Assembly: GCF_900110215.1 (NCBI RefSeq)
Contig: NZ_FOCX01000003.1
Span: forward strand, 1-64,000
From: Halorientalis persicus
GTDB taxonomy: Archaea; Halobacteriota; Halobacteria; Halobacteriales; Haloarculaceae
DNA length: 64,000 nt
Reading direction: 5' to 3'
In this document: positions 1 to 7,669 of the stretch, piece by piece
Numbering within the stretch: the first letter of the stretch is position 1
Layout: each line of letters starts with the position of its first letter
Position numbers and translations under genes: made by a program
Notes under the pieces: generated by a model
Seen by the model: the letters and a program-made list of their open reading frames with translations, nothing else
What the model was told of the DNA's origin: nothing
Database searches by the model: none

Positions 1-2
1 TC

Positions 3-86
3 TCAAACTGTTTCAGCAACGCCGAGCGAGAAACAGCCGACGACTGGCTCCAATCGTTCGCCTTCGCATGGAATCAGCTAATCTGA
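3..86 (+). pseudogene. 3' end of a transposase gene, cut by the window edge
   Basis: An open frame enters from the left edge and stops with TGA at 84-86. Its last residues read ETADDWLQSFAFAWNQLI, which resembles the C-terminus of haloarchaeal IS transposases, possibly IS6-type; that family call is from memory and not certain. The stop lies a few bases before CTGAAC at about 83-88, which would be the terminal end of the element if it is IS6-like. Only 27 codons are visible, so it cannot be said whether the upstream gene is intact. Confidence 0.4.
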
Positions 87-109
87 ACACTACCCCCTAG
101 ACGTGCTGA

Positions 110-2041
110 ATGGGCGAAAATTCGTATCGCGAGGCGATCTACGATGTCTTCGCCGATACGACACGTGCGACGGACGAGAAGGTCGACCGCGCGCTCGACC
201 TCGGCACCGAGTACCTCGGGCTCTCCATCGGCTTTCTCACGCGGATCGACGACGGAGCCCAGGAGATCGTCCAGGCGACGGGCGACCACGAGTTGCTCCA
301 GCCGGGCGAGACGTGTCCGCTCGACGAGGCCTACTGCCGCCGGACGATCGAAACCGACAGCCCGCTGGCCGTGGGTGACGCGGCAGCCTCGCCGGCGATC
401 ACGGACACCGCCGTCCGGACCTTCGGGCTCGGAACCTACCTCGGCGCGAAAGTCGTCGTCGACGACGCCGTCTACGGCACGATCTGTTTCGCCGACCGGG
501 ACGAACGCGACGTACCGTTTTCCGAGGCCGAGGAGTTGTTCATCGAACTGGTCGCGAAGCTGATCGGCCAGGCCATCGAACGCCGACGCCACGAGCGGGA
601 ACTGCGCGAGGAGAAACGCCGGTTCGAGGGCATCGCGGAGACGAGTTTCGACGTCCTCTTTCGGATCGACCGCGACGGCATCTTCACCTACGTCTCGGCC
701 GCCGTCCAACGAGTGCTGGGGTACGAGCCGGCGACGCTGGTCGGCACCGCCTTCGCCGAGTTTCTCGCCCCGTCGGCGGTCGAACCGGCGATGGAGGCCT
801 ACTCGCAGGTGCTCGGCGGCGAGACGGTCGAGGCACTCGAAGTGGAGTTTCTGGACACCGACGACGCGGTCGTAGTCCTCGAGATCAACGGCACACCGAT
901 CACCGAGGACGGCGCGGTCGTCGGCGTGCAGGGCGTGGGCCGTGACGTGACCGCACGCCGGGAGCGCGAGCGGGAACTCCGGATCAAAAACCGGGCGATG
1001 GACGAGGCCGACATCGGCATCTCCATCGCCGACGCCCGCGAGGGCGACAACTCGCTGGTCTACGTCAACGACGGGTTCCAGCGGCTGACCGGCTACGACG
1101 AGGCCGAACTGCTGGGGCAGAACTGCCGCTTTCTCCAGGGCGAGGCGACCGATCCCGACACCGTCGCGACGCTGGCCGAGCGGATCGACGCCCGGGAGCC
1201 CGTGACCGTCGAGATCCTCAACTACCGGGCCGACGGCTCCCCCTTCTGGAACCGGGTCCGTGTCAGCCCCATCGAGAACGGCCGCGGCGAGGTGACGCAC
1301 TACCTGGGATTTCAGGACGACGTGACCGAGCGCAAACGCACCGAGCGACTCATCGAGTTGCTCAACCGGGTCCTCCGGCACAACCTGCGCAACGACATGA
1401 ACGCCCTCCTCCTGTTCGGTGATCAGCTGCAGGAGGGTACCGTCCCGGACACGGAAGCCATGGGCGGCCGCATCCGGGCGACCGCCGAGCGACTCACCGA
1501 GTTGAGCGAGCAGGCCCGCCGCCTCGAACAGTACGCCCGCCAGGAGCGTCTCCCGCGCCGGCTCGATCCATCGACGGTGCTGGACGACGTGGCCTCAGCC
1601 GTCCGCTCGGGGCATCCGGACGCGACCGTCGAGGAGTCCGTCCGGACCGACCGCGGGATCTGTGCCGGGGCGGAACTCGAACGGGCGATCACGGAACTCG
1701 TCGAGAACGCCCTGAAACACGATCCCGCACCCGAACCGCGGGTCGCGGTCGACGCCGTCGACGACGACGAGTGGATCGAAATCACCGTCACCGACGACGG
1801 CGCGGGCATCAGCGAACAGGAGACCGCCATGATCACACAGGGCGAGGAGACGGCCCTCGAACACGGGTCCGGGCTCGGACTCTGGCTCGTCAACTGGATC
1901 GTGACGCGCTACGGTGGGTCCTTTCAGGTCCGGCCCCGCGAGGCGGACGACGGCACCGTCGCGACCGTTCGCGTCCCCGCGATCGCGGACGACCAGTCGA
2001 TCGAGGACGTGGCTCGCCCTCCGACCGTCCTGTTTCGGTGA
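110..2041 (+). CDS. GAF-PAS-LOV sensor histidine kinase
   Basis: Soluble sensor kinase of 643 residues with no membrane segment. Order seen: a GAF domain (about 20-160), a PAS domain (about 165-285), a second PAS domain with LOV signatures (about 290-405), a DHp helix with the phosphoacceptor in VLRHNLRND (His424), and an HATPase domain ending in the GSGLGLWLVNW box. The LOV domain has GQNCRFLQG, with the candidate photoactive Cys at 339, followed by ILNYRADGSPFWN and GFQDDVTE. These supply the Asn, Asn and Gln that bind flavin in known LOV proteins. Blue-light sensing is therefore likely but not proven. No response regulator is adjacent. The ATG lies about 20 bp from the probable IS end, so its native promoter may have been displaced. 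Confidence 0.93.
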   Translation: MGENSYREAIYDVFADTTRATDEKVDRALDLGTEYLGLSIGFLTRIDDGAQEIVQATGDHELLQPGETCPLDEAYCRRTIETDSPLAVGDAAASPAITDTAVRTFGLGTYLGAKVVVDDAVYGTICFADRDERDVPFSEAEELFIELVAKLIGQAIERRRHERELREEKRRFEGIAETSFDVLFRIDRDGIFTYVSAAVQRVLGYEPATLVGTAFAEFLAPSAVEPAMEAYSQVLGGETVEALEVEFLDTDDAVVVLEINGTPITEDGAVVGVQGVGRDVTARRERERELRIKNRAMDEADIGISIADAREGDNSLVYVNDGFQRLTGYDEAELLGQNCRFLQGEATDPDTVATLAERIDAREPVTVEILNYRADGSPFWNRVRVSPIENGRGEVTHYLGFQDDVTERKRTERLIELLNRVLRHNLRNDMNALLLFGDQLQEGTVPDTEAMGGRIRATAERLTELSEQARRLEQYARQERLPRRLDPSTVLDDVASAVRSGHPDATVEESVRTDRGICAGAELERAITELVENALKHDPAPEPRVAVDAVDDDEWIEITVTDDGAGISEQETAMITQGEETALEHGSGLGLWLVNWIVTRYGGSFQVRPREADDGTVATVRVPAIADDQSIEDVARPPTVLFR

Positions 2042-2113
2042 GGGCCGGTCCTCCCGGTTCGCCGATACACCGTCGACCCACAGGTACAACCGGCTCAAGC
2101 CCCTAGCCGTACC

Positions 2114-2401
2114 GTGACTGACCCGCAGGCCTACCGCTGTCTGAACTGCCTCGACAACGACGTTACACGTCCGTTCAACGTGTCCCACCTCTCGCGGACC
2201 TGCGACGCCTGTGGCGAGTTCGGGCGGTTCGCCAACGCGGCCGTCCTCGACCAGTTCGACCGATTCGAGACTGACCCGCCCGCGGAGCTGGAGTGGGACC
2301 GCCTCGACCGCCCGAAGAAACTGTTCGTCGCCGAGCGCCTCGTCCGTCACGGGTACACGCTGGCCGATTTCGAGATCGAACCCACCGACGAGGCCGAGTG
2401 A
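2114..2401 (+). CDS. small zinc-binding haloarchaeal protein
   Basis: A 95-residue protein starting with GTG. Two pairs of cysteines, CLNC near residue 9 and CDAC near residue 30, would bind one zinc ion in a ribbon-like fold. The C-terminal half is acidic and predicted helical, with no catalytic motif. The family looks conserved in haloarchaea, but I do not know its role. It follows the kinase gene on the same strand after a 72-bp gap and runs convergently towards thiE. Confidence 0.75.
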   Translation: MTDPQAYRCLNCLDNDVTRPFNVSHLSRTCDACGEFGRFANAAVLDQFDRFETDPPAELEWDRLDRPKKLFVAERLVRHGYTLADFEIEPTDEAE

Positions 2402-2442
2402 ACTGCTCGGCCGCCCGAACGCCTGTCCCGCCACGCGGCCGC

Positions 2443-3081
2443 TCACCTCGACTCGCGGCCCCGCTCGACCGCCGCGCCGAGTTCACGAGTCGCCGCCGCT
2501 GGATCGTCGGCCGCCGTGATCGCCGAGATGACCGCCACGCCGTCGGCTCCAGCCCCGATCACCGCCGCGGCGTTGTCCGGTTTCACGCCACCGATCCCGA
2601 CGATCGGAATCTCGACCGCCTCGGCCACCGCCTCGATCCGGTCGAGACCGATCTCCGTCCCCTCTGGATTCGTGTCTTTCGAGTCCGTGGGATACACCGC
2701 ACCGACGCCGAGGTAGTCCGCCCCCGCCCGCTCGGCCTCGCGGGCGGCCTCGGCCGTCGAGACCGACCGGCCGACGATGGCCGCCTCGCCCAACTGTTCG
2801 CGTGCGACCGCGATCGGCAGGTCCTCGTCGCCCAGGTGGACGCCGTCGGCGTCGATGGCCGCCGCGAGGCCGATCCGGTCGTTGACGATCAGCGGGACGC
2901 CCGCCGCCCGGGTCAGTTCGCGGAGTTCCTGCCCGAGGTCGTAGCGGTCCCGTGCAGGCATTTCTTTCTCGCGCAACTGCACCAGATCGATCCCCCCGTC
3001 GATGGCCGACTCGACGATCTCGACCGTGGAGCGGTCTTCCGAGAGCCGCTCGGCCGTCACGAGGTACGTGTCGAGGTTCAT
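2443..3081 (-). CDS. thiE: thiamine phosphate synthase
   Basis: Couples HMP-pyrophosphate with HET-phosphate to make thiamine phosphate. The 212 residues form a full single TIM-barrel ThiE. Visible signatures are VQLREKEMPARD (pyrophosphate contact), LIVNDRIGLA, DGVHLGDEDLP, the phosphate-binding GRSVST, GVGAVYPTDSKD and the C-terminal IGGVKPDNAA with VISAI. The ATG at 3081 gives the expected N-terminus. No other thi genes are adjacent, and the neighbours are the zinc protein (convergent) and the HNH gene (divergent). Confidence 0.95.
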   Translation of the reverse strand: MNLDTYLVTAERLSEDRSTVEIVESAIDGGIDLVQLREKEMPARDRYDLGQELRELTRAAGVPLIVNDRIGLAAAIDADGVHLGDEDLPIAVAREQLGEAAIVGRSVSTAEAAREAERAGADYLGVGAVYPTDSKDTNPEGTEIGLDRIEAVAEAVEIPIVGIGGVKPDNAAAVIGAGADGVAVISAITAADDPAAATRELGAAVERGRESR

Positions 3082-3170
3082 GGCTGTATCCTCGGTGCGC
3101 CGGTGCCATGTGGATTGGGTTCGGTGGCGGCCACACGCTGAAATACGGTGCCGGGACCAGCGCGGGACGG

Positions 3171-3818
3171 ATGGTCACCGAAGACGACTGTATTCGAGCG
3201 CTCAAGGAGGCCGCCCAGTTGCTCGGTGACTCGCCGACGAAGGCACAGTACGAGGCACTCGACCTGACGCCGGCGGCGTCGACGATTCTCCGGCAGTGCG
3301 GCGGGTGGACCGACGCCAAGCGACTGGCCGGACTGGAGACGAACCACTCGCGAGGGTCGCGGGTCGCACCGAAACCCGACGGCGTCGACCTGCCCGAGGG
3401 GCTGGTGTGGGACGAGTTGAGCCAGGACCAGCGCTGGCACTACCGGAACCGGAAGTGGAACACCGAGCGGTCACTGGAGCGACGGCGGCGGTTACGTCTG
3501 TGGGTGAACGAACGGAAGGAAGAACGTGGCTGTAAGAACTGCGAGGAGAGCGACCCCGCGTGTCTGGACTACCACCATCGCGATGCCGAACAAAAGGTCA
3601 TGAAGGTCTCCAAAGTGGTCACCTGGGGATACAGCCGGGAGAATCTCCAGGCGGAGATGAACAAGTGCGATGTACTCTGCGCGAATTGTCACCGATTAAA
3701 ACACCATACCGTACCGGACGGTATTACGGCTGACACGGAAAGCTCGCCCGAAACATACTGCGAACCGGCAAGTCACCTTACGGCCCGCCAGCGAGCTACC
3801 GTTCATCGATTCAATTGA
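3171..3818 (+). CDS. HNH endonuclease with a homing-endonuclease-associated repeat
   Basis: A 215-residue protein. Residues 1-55 form the HNH-associated repeat (CIRALKEAAQLLGDSPTKAQYE then GGWTDAKRLAGL). Then comes a basic linker and an HNH core with CKNC, CLDYHH, and LCANCHRLKHH as the second metal-binding half. The ATG at 3171 is chosen because a TATA-like GAAATAC lies about 27 bases upstream; an in-frame ATG at 3108 would add 21 poorly coding residues. The tail after residue 190 (SHLTARQRATVHRFN) resembles the start of another HNH core, so the present stop may sit inside a decayed second copy (see next entry). Such genes are common in haloarchaea and most act on unknown targets. Confidence 0.85.
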   Translation: MVTEDDCIRALKEAAQLLGDSPTKAQYEALDLTPAASTILRQCGGWTDAKRLAGLETNHSRGSRVAPKPDGVDLPEGLVWDELSQDQRWHYRNRKWNTERSLERRRRLRLWVNERKEERGCKNCEESDPACLDYHHRDAEQKVMKVSKVVTWGYSRENLQAEMNKCDVLCANCHRLKHHTVPDGITADTESSPETYCEPASHLTARQRATVHRFN

Positions 3819-4025
3819 TAGGAGGGATGTAGCCGCTGTTCCGAATCCAGGCCGGGCTGTCTCGATCTCCACCACGACGATGGGACAACCAAAGTCGAAT
3901 CGATCTCTCACCTCATCTCGAACAGCTGCTCAGTCACCGAACTCCGGGGCGAACTTCGAAAATGTATCGTCCTCTGCGCGAACTGCCATCGGCGTGAACA
4001 CTATCAGGGGCCGCTGCCCGAGTGA
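3819..4025 (+). pseudogene. remnant of a second HNH nuclease core
   Basis: Directly after the HNH gene, in the same reading frame and behind two consecutive stops (TGA TAG, 3816-3821), the sequence reads EGCSRCSESRPGCLDLHHDDG, then ELRGELRKCIVLCANCHRREHY, and ends at TGA 4023-4025. This is a complete HNH core with both CxxC pairs, the HH and the CANCH motif. It aligns with residues of the upstream gene from RGCKNC onwards. There is no plausible start codon for it, so I read it as the surviving 3' half of a tandem copy, disabled by nonsense mutations. Confidence 0.75.
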
Positions 4026-4193
4026 GCCCGCTGTGTTCTCGCCTCTCCCGCCCAAGCACCTGTCCGGAACCCGACTTTGCTCTGTCCGGTGTCTTTCGTC
4101 CCGCTCATTCCGGAATGTCGTGGTTTGGTAACAATGCTGTTTGTTGCCTCACTCCGCAACACATATTAGCAGCAGTGGCCAACCATCAGGTAG

Positions 4194-4230
4194 CCCGTTG
4201 ACGTAACCCCCGTCTCGGGGGTTTGACGGG
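4194..4230 (+). other. strong hairpin just upstream of tRNA-Gln
   Basis: AACCCCC (4205-4211) pairs with GGGGGTT (4217-4223) around the loop GTCTC, and the outer arms CCCGT (4194-4198) and ACGGG (4226-4230) can also pair. The hairpin lies 8 bases before the tRNA. It could be a terminator for transcription entering from upstream or a processing signal for the tRNA precursor. The sequence does not decide which. Confidence 0.55.
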
Positions 4231-4238
4231 AGCAAAAC

Positions 4239-4311
4239 AGTCCATTGGGGTAGTGGCCAATCCTGAAGCCTTCTGGGGGCTTCGACCCTGGTTCGAATCC
4301 AGGATGGACTA
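4239..4311 (+). tRNA. tRNA-Gln (anticodon CTG)
   Basis: 73 nt without an encoded CCA. The acceptor arms AGTCCAT and ATGGACT pair fully, with discriminator A at 4311. The anticodon stem AAGCC/GGCTT encloses loop TTCTGGG, giving anticodon CTG. The T arm is CCTGG-TTCGAAT-CCAGG, five perfect pairs. The D arm contains TAGTGGCCAA. All features fit an archaeal glutamine tRNA, read through the Glu-tRNA(Gln) amidotransferase route in this group. No intron is seen. Confidence 0.93.
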
Positions 4312-4380
4312 TTCTCGTCGTGATCGCCTCGTGAGCGACGGCATCGTCACTGGCTCGAACCCTGGGAGATGAACGCAGCG

Positions 4381-4413
4381 AGTCTGGCTCCGGTTCGAAT
4401 CCTGTGGGGACTA
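4381..4413 (+). pseudogene. tRNA-like 3' fragment (degenerate T arm and acceptor end)
   Basis: CGGTTCGAATCC at about 4391-4402 is followed by GTGGGGACTA, matching the T loop and 3' acceptor end of the tRNA-Gln located 80 bases upstream (GGTTCGAATCC ... GGACTA). The T stem is mispaired and no 5' half is present, so this is not a functional tRNA. It may be a decayed duplicate or an old attachment-site relic. Confidence 0.4.
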
Positions 4414-4562
4414 CTTCTTCGCAACCAACCGCCGAGCAGCACAGCGTGGCGGCCATCCAGGAACGACCGGAGCCCGACTGTGCCCGTGCTGTGGCCTGTC
4501 GTCCCATCGCAATATCGGTGTGAACCGACGGGTTTTGAAGCGGGAATCGACTCGGGACAGAC

Positions 4563-4817
4563 ATGAGCGCGTTCGTCTGGGTCGCCGTGGCGACGCTCGC
4601 ACTCGCCCCGTACTACCTCTACCGGGGGTGGAAACACGGCGACCCGCTGCTGTCGGAGACCAGCGCCTACGGGATCGCTCGCGCCGAGTCCCGTGCGGGA
4701 TCACACCTCGACCTGGATTTCGGCGGGACCGACGACGAGGTGCAGTGTCTGAACTGCGGAACCGAAAACCGGCCGGCCTTCTCCTTCTGTCGGCAGTGCG
4801 AGACGCCGCTCTGTTGA
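4563..4817 (+). CDS. small membrane-anchored zinc-ribbon protein
   Basis: An 84-residue protein. The N-terminal segment VWVAVATLALAPYYLY can span the membrane once. The C-terminal 30 residues hold CLNCG ... FCRQCETPLC, a zinc ribbon with two CxxC pairs. The layout suggests a membrane-tethered cytoplasmic zinc ribbon, but I recognise no function. It ends 2 bases from the convergent membrane gene. Confidence 0.75.
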   Translation: MSAFVWVAVATLALAPYYLYRGWKHGDPLLSETSAYGIARAESRAGSHLDLDFGGTDDEVQCLNCGTENRPAFSFCRQCETPLC

Positions 4818-4819
4818 GA

Positions 4820-5635
4820 TCAGTCGTCGGCCGGCTGTTCGTTGGCCGGCGGGTCCTCGGCTGACGGGTCTCGCGCCGCTGGCCCGTCCTCGCCGGCCCG
4901 TCGCCAGGTCGTCGGGTCGTAGAGGCGCTGAACCTCGCCGCCCTGCTGGCGGATGGCGACGGCGGTGGTAAACAGGAACGCGCCGGCCAGGACGGTGCTG
5001 ACGAGCCCGAGGCCGTCGCCGAGCGGTGCGCCGGGGAGCGAGAGCGCGACAGTGTGGTCGGCGACGGCGACGACGGCGAACGCGAGCAACGCCGGCGTGA
5101 ACTGCCGGGTAAACGCGGCGATGCTGGTCCCCTCCTCGGCGCGGACGGTGCCGACGGCGTGGTAGAGAGTGTAGACGGTGGCCAGCAGGAGGCCGACGAC
5201 TTCGAGGCCGGCGACGGCGGTGGCGCTGGCGAAGAGGTAGGTCAGCCACCAGGCGGCGACGAAACCGGCGACGAACGTCGGGCCGACCCACTGGAGGGTC
5301 TCGTCGCTGAGCAGTGCCGGGCCGCCGACCGAGCGGTGGATGGCCCGGACGCCGATGGCGGCAAAGAGGAACACGAACAGCGTCGCGCCGCGACGGAAGG
5401 AGTCGGCGGGGGCGACGCCGGCGGTTTCGGCGATGCCTGCGAGGCCGTAGACGGCGGCCGCGCCGATGCCGACGGCGAGGTAGCGCCACCGCTCGCGGTA
5501 GGGGCCAGCCAGAATCTGCCGCGCGTACTGCCTGAGATACCAGAGCAAACAGCCGGCGGCGGCCACGACGGTCAGATAGCCGAGATAGCGTGCGACCGAA
5601 AGCGTCGCCGCCGGATCGGTCTGTGCGGGGGGCAT
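4820..5635 (-). CDS. polytopic membrane protein, function unknown
   Basis: About 271 residues from the ATG at 5635; a tandem ATG at 5665/5662 would add ten residues. Seven hydrophobic stretches are visible, from YLGYLTVVAAAGCLLWYL to VLAGAFLFTTAVAI. They are followed by a cytoplasmic tail rich in Ala, Pro, Asp and Glu (last 40 residues). No transport or enzyme signature is seen. It is convergent with the zinc-ribbon gene and the last gene of a leftward run. Confidence 0.75.
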   Translation of the reverse strand: MPPAQTDPAATLSVARYLGYLTVVAAAGCLLWYLRQYARQILAGPYRERWRYLAVGIGAAAVYGLAGIAETAGVAPADSFRRGATLFVFLFAAIGVRAIHRSVGGPALLSDETLQWVGPTFVAGFVAAWWLTYLFASATAVAGLEVVGLLLATVYTLYHAVGTVRAEEGTSIAAFTRQFTPALLAFAVVAVADHTVALSLPGAPLGDGLGLVSTVLAGAFLFTTAVAIRQQGGEVQRLYDPTTWRRAGEDGPAARDPSAEDPPANEQPADD

Positions 5636-5746
5636 ACCCTGACTGACGGGTCGGACGGGCATCAACGAGTCGTGTGTTCCCAGTTTCCGACAACCAGCCG
5701 CGAAAGAAAGGGGTCGGTGGGGAGCTGTGGGTGGCTGCCCGGACCG

Positions 5747-6469
5747 TTACAGCGAGACGGTCGCGAGGTCGGATTCGAGGTCGGCGACGTGCTCGTTGTA
5801 GGCCTCGACGAACCCGGAGAACTGTGGCGCGTACTCCCGGAGGTCGGGCGCGGCGGGTGGAGCGTACTGCGAGAGCAGGTAGATGCCGCCCTCGCCGCCG
5901 ACGCGGAGATACGAGGTCCCGTCCTCGTCCCACTTGAGTTCCCAGCGGGTGCCGTCGACGCGGACGCTGAAGGTGCCGTAATCGCCGCCCTCGTACCGCT
6001 GCAGGGCGCGGGCGATGGCGTCGCAGGTGTCACGGATCGCGCTCACGATGCGGTCACGCTCGGCGACGACGCCGTCCACGGGTGCGGGGGCTGGGAACTC
6101 GGTGGGCGCGTCGTCGAGGATCCCTTCCAGACTCGTCACGTGCTCGTCGAACGCGGCGACGAAGGCGTCGTAGTCGGCCAGCGCGGTCGCCAGCGGTTCG
6201 GGTTCGGGCGGCTGTTTCGTCGAGACGACGTAGATTTCGCTCCCCGATTTCGGGTCGAACCGGAGGTACTGCAGGTCGCCGGCCTCGTACTTGACCGTCC
6301 ACGCACCGCCGTCGGTGTCGAAGGTGCGCTGGCCGTAGTCGCCGCCCTGGAGGCGTGCGAGGGCGTAGGCGATCTGCCCCGCGTGGTCGCGAACCGCGGC
6401 CATCACGTCGTCGCGGCGGTCGGCCACTGCCTCGGCGTCCGTCGGGTCGATGTCGGGCCAGCCGGTCAT
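5747..6469 (-). CDS. conserved haloarchaeal protein with two repeated domains
   Basis: About 240 residues made of two copies of one domain. Unit 1 (about 15-112) contains RDDVMAAVRDHAGQIAYAL, GGDYGQRTFD, WTVKYEAGDLQYLRF and FDEHVTSLE. Unit 2 (about 140-238) contains RDRIVSAIRDTCDAIARAL, GGDYGTFSV, WELKWDEDGTSYLRV and YNEHVADLE. Each unit is a helix, a beta-rich centre and a closing helix. No catalytic residues stand out and I do not recognise the family. ATG 6469 is preferred over 6496 because the extra residues look non-coding. Confidence 0.8.
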   Translation of the reverse strand: MTGWPDIDPTDAEAVADRRDDVMAAVRDHAGQIAYALARLQGGDYGQRTFDTDGGAWTVKYEAGDLQYLRFDPKSGSEIYVVSTKQPPEPEPLATALADYDAFVAAFDEHVTSLEGILDDAPTEFPAPAPVDGVVAERDRIVSAIRDTCDAIARALQRYEGGDYGTFSVRVDGTRWELKWDEDGTSYLRVGGEGGIYLLSQYAPPAAPDLREYAPQFSGFVEAYNEHVADLESDLATVSL

Positions 6470-6529
6470 CACCGACGGGAGGGGGCCGGCGGGCATAACG
6501 GCTGTGTTCGCGGCGGTCGGCGACGCGGG

Positions 6530-6859
6530 TCACAGGTCGCTTTTCTTGCGGTACCACACTCGTTCGCCCACGGGGGATGCGCCCGGGGAGATATCGAGGC
6601 GGGAGACGAACAGGTCCCGGACGGCGACCGTGACGAGCAGGTCGATGTCGGTGCCGTCGTCGTCGACGGTGACCACGCAGTGGCCGTCCCGCTCGTCGAG
6701 GGCGGTGATCCGGCCTGCTCGCGGGCCGCTGGCCCGCTCGCTCTTTCGGCGACGCTCCCGTCGGTCACGTCGCCCACCGGTCGCCCACCGGTCGTGGGTC
6801 GGCTCGCGGGCGTGGATCCGGTCGTGGTTCACACCGGTCCATTGGGGTCGCTGGCTCAA
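6530..6859 (-). CDS. conserved haloarchaeal hypothetical protein
   Basis: A 109-residue protein with a recognisable N-terminus (MSQRPQWTGVNHDRIHAREPTHDRW), an Arg-rich stretch (about 28-50), and a beta-rich C-terminal domain (GRITALDERDGHCVVTVDDDG ... LFVSRLDISPGASPVGERVWYRKK). The Arg-rich stretch begins where an 11-bp unit is tandemly duplicated (6771-6792), so the linker may be a recent insertion. Its role is unknown. Confidence 0.7.
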   Translation of the reverse strand: MSQRPQWTGVNHDRIHAREPTHDRWATGGRRDRRERRRKSERASGPRAGRITALDERDGHCVVTVDDDGTDIDLLVTVAVRDLFVSRLDISPGASPVGERVWYRKKSDL

Positions 6860-6868
6860 GAGTCTCTC

Positions 6869-7669
6869 TCAGTAGTCGCCCAGCACCCCGAGCCGTCGCG
6901 CCCGGCGGGTCGCGCGCTGGAAAATCAAATAACCCAGGCCGAGGTAGCCGACTGCGGTCCCGACCAGCACGGCGACGTCAACGAGCGGGAACTCCCAGAG
7001 GCGGGTGCCGTCGATCATGGCGCGCTGGAGGAGCGCGCTCCCCTGGGCCAGCGGCAGGAAGCGGGTCCAGCCGAGATCGAACGCGGGGGCCGAGATCAGG
7101 ACGATGAAGCCGAACTGGAGCAGGTTGAGCCAGTTGCCGATGCGTTTGTACAGCACCGAGACGCCGCCGGCGGCGAAGCCCAGCCCCAGCACGGAGGTGA
7201 TGCTCAGGACGGCGACGAGGACGGTCGTCAGGAGGTGCAACTGGAGAGTCGTCCCCGTGATCGCGAGCATGACCGCGAGGATCACCGTCGAGATCAGGAA
7301 GGTGCGGACGACCTTCGCGACGCCTTTCAGCAGGGCGACGGGGGCGAACCCGAAGGGGGTCATGATGTGTCGTTCGAGGGTGCCCCACTGGACCTCGCTG
7401 CCGATGTCGTTCGAGATCGAGGAGTACGCGCCGACCGACAGGGTCCACAGGAAGTAGCCGACGACGATGCCCTCGATGGAGTCGGTGAGCGCCTGCCCGG
7501 CGAGCATCCGCCCGCCGTAGAACAGCAAGGCGAAAAAGACGAGCGAGAAGACGAGGCCGCCGGCCGCGTTGGCGGGATAGCGGACGAAGATCAGATACTC
7601 GCGGTAGAGGACCGCCTTCGCCAGATCGAGGTAGCCGGCGGGGCGGCTCCCGGCGGGTGCGTCGCTCAT
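6869..7669 (-). CDS. ABC-2 type transporter, membrane subunit
   Basis: Membrane half of an ABC exporter, 266 residues with about six hydrophobic segments and the ABC-2 permease pattern (GGLVFSLVFFALLFYGG; a cytoplasmic region with LERHIMTPFGFAPVALLKG, a probable coupling helix; LISAPAFDLGWTRFLPLAQGSALLQRAMIDG). Substrate not predictable. Its start overlaps the last 4 bases of the ATPase gene (ATGA), indicating translational coupling in one operon. Confidence 0.9.
   Translation of the reverse strand: MSDAPAGSRPAGYLDLAKAVLYREYLIFVRYPANAAGGLVFSLVFFALLFYGGRMLAGQALTDSIEGIVVGYFLWTLSVGAYSSISNDIGSEVQWGTLERHIMTPFGFAPVALLKGVAKVVRTFLISTVILAVMLAITGTTLQLHLLTTVLVAVLSITSVLGLGFAAGGVSVLYKRIGNWLNLLQFGFIVLISAPAFDLGWTRFLPLAQGSALLQRAMIDGTRLWEFPLVDVAVLVGTAVGYLGLGYLIFQRATRRARRLGVLGDY

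Noticed and set aside
4320-4380. CTCGAACCCTGGG at about 4353-4366 as part of a second tRNA on the minus strand
   Set aside because: Only an isolated T-loop-like string; no acceptor or anticodon arms can be paired.
4166-4564. Minus-strand open frame across the tRNA-Gln region
   Set aside because: Its GFEPGS-like repeats are the translation of reversed tRNA T-arm sequences, a well-known artefact.
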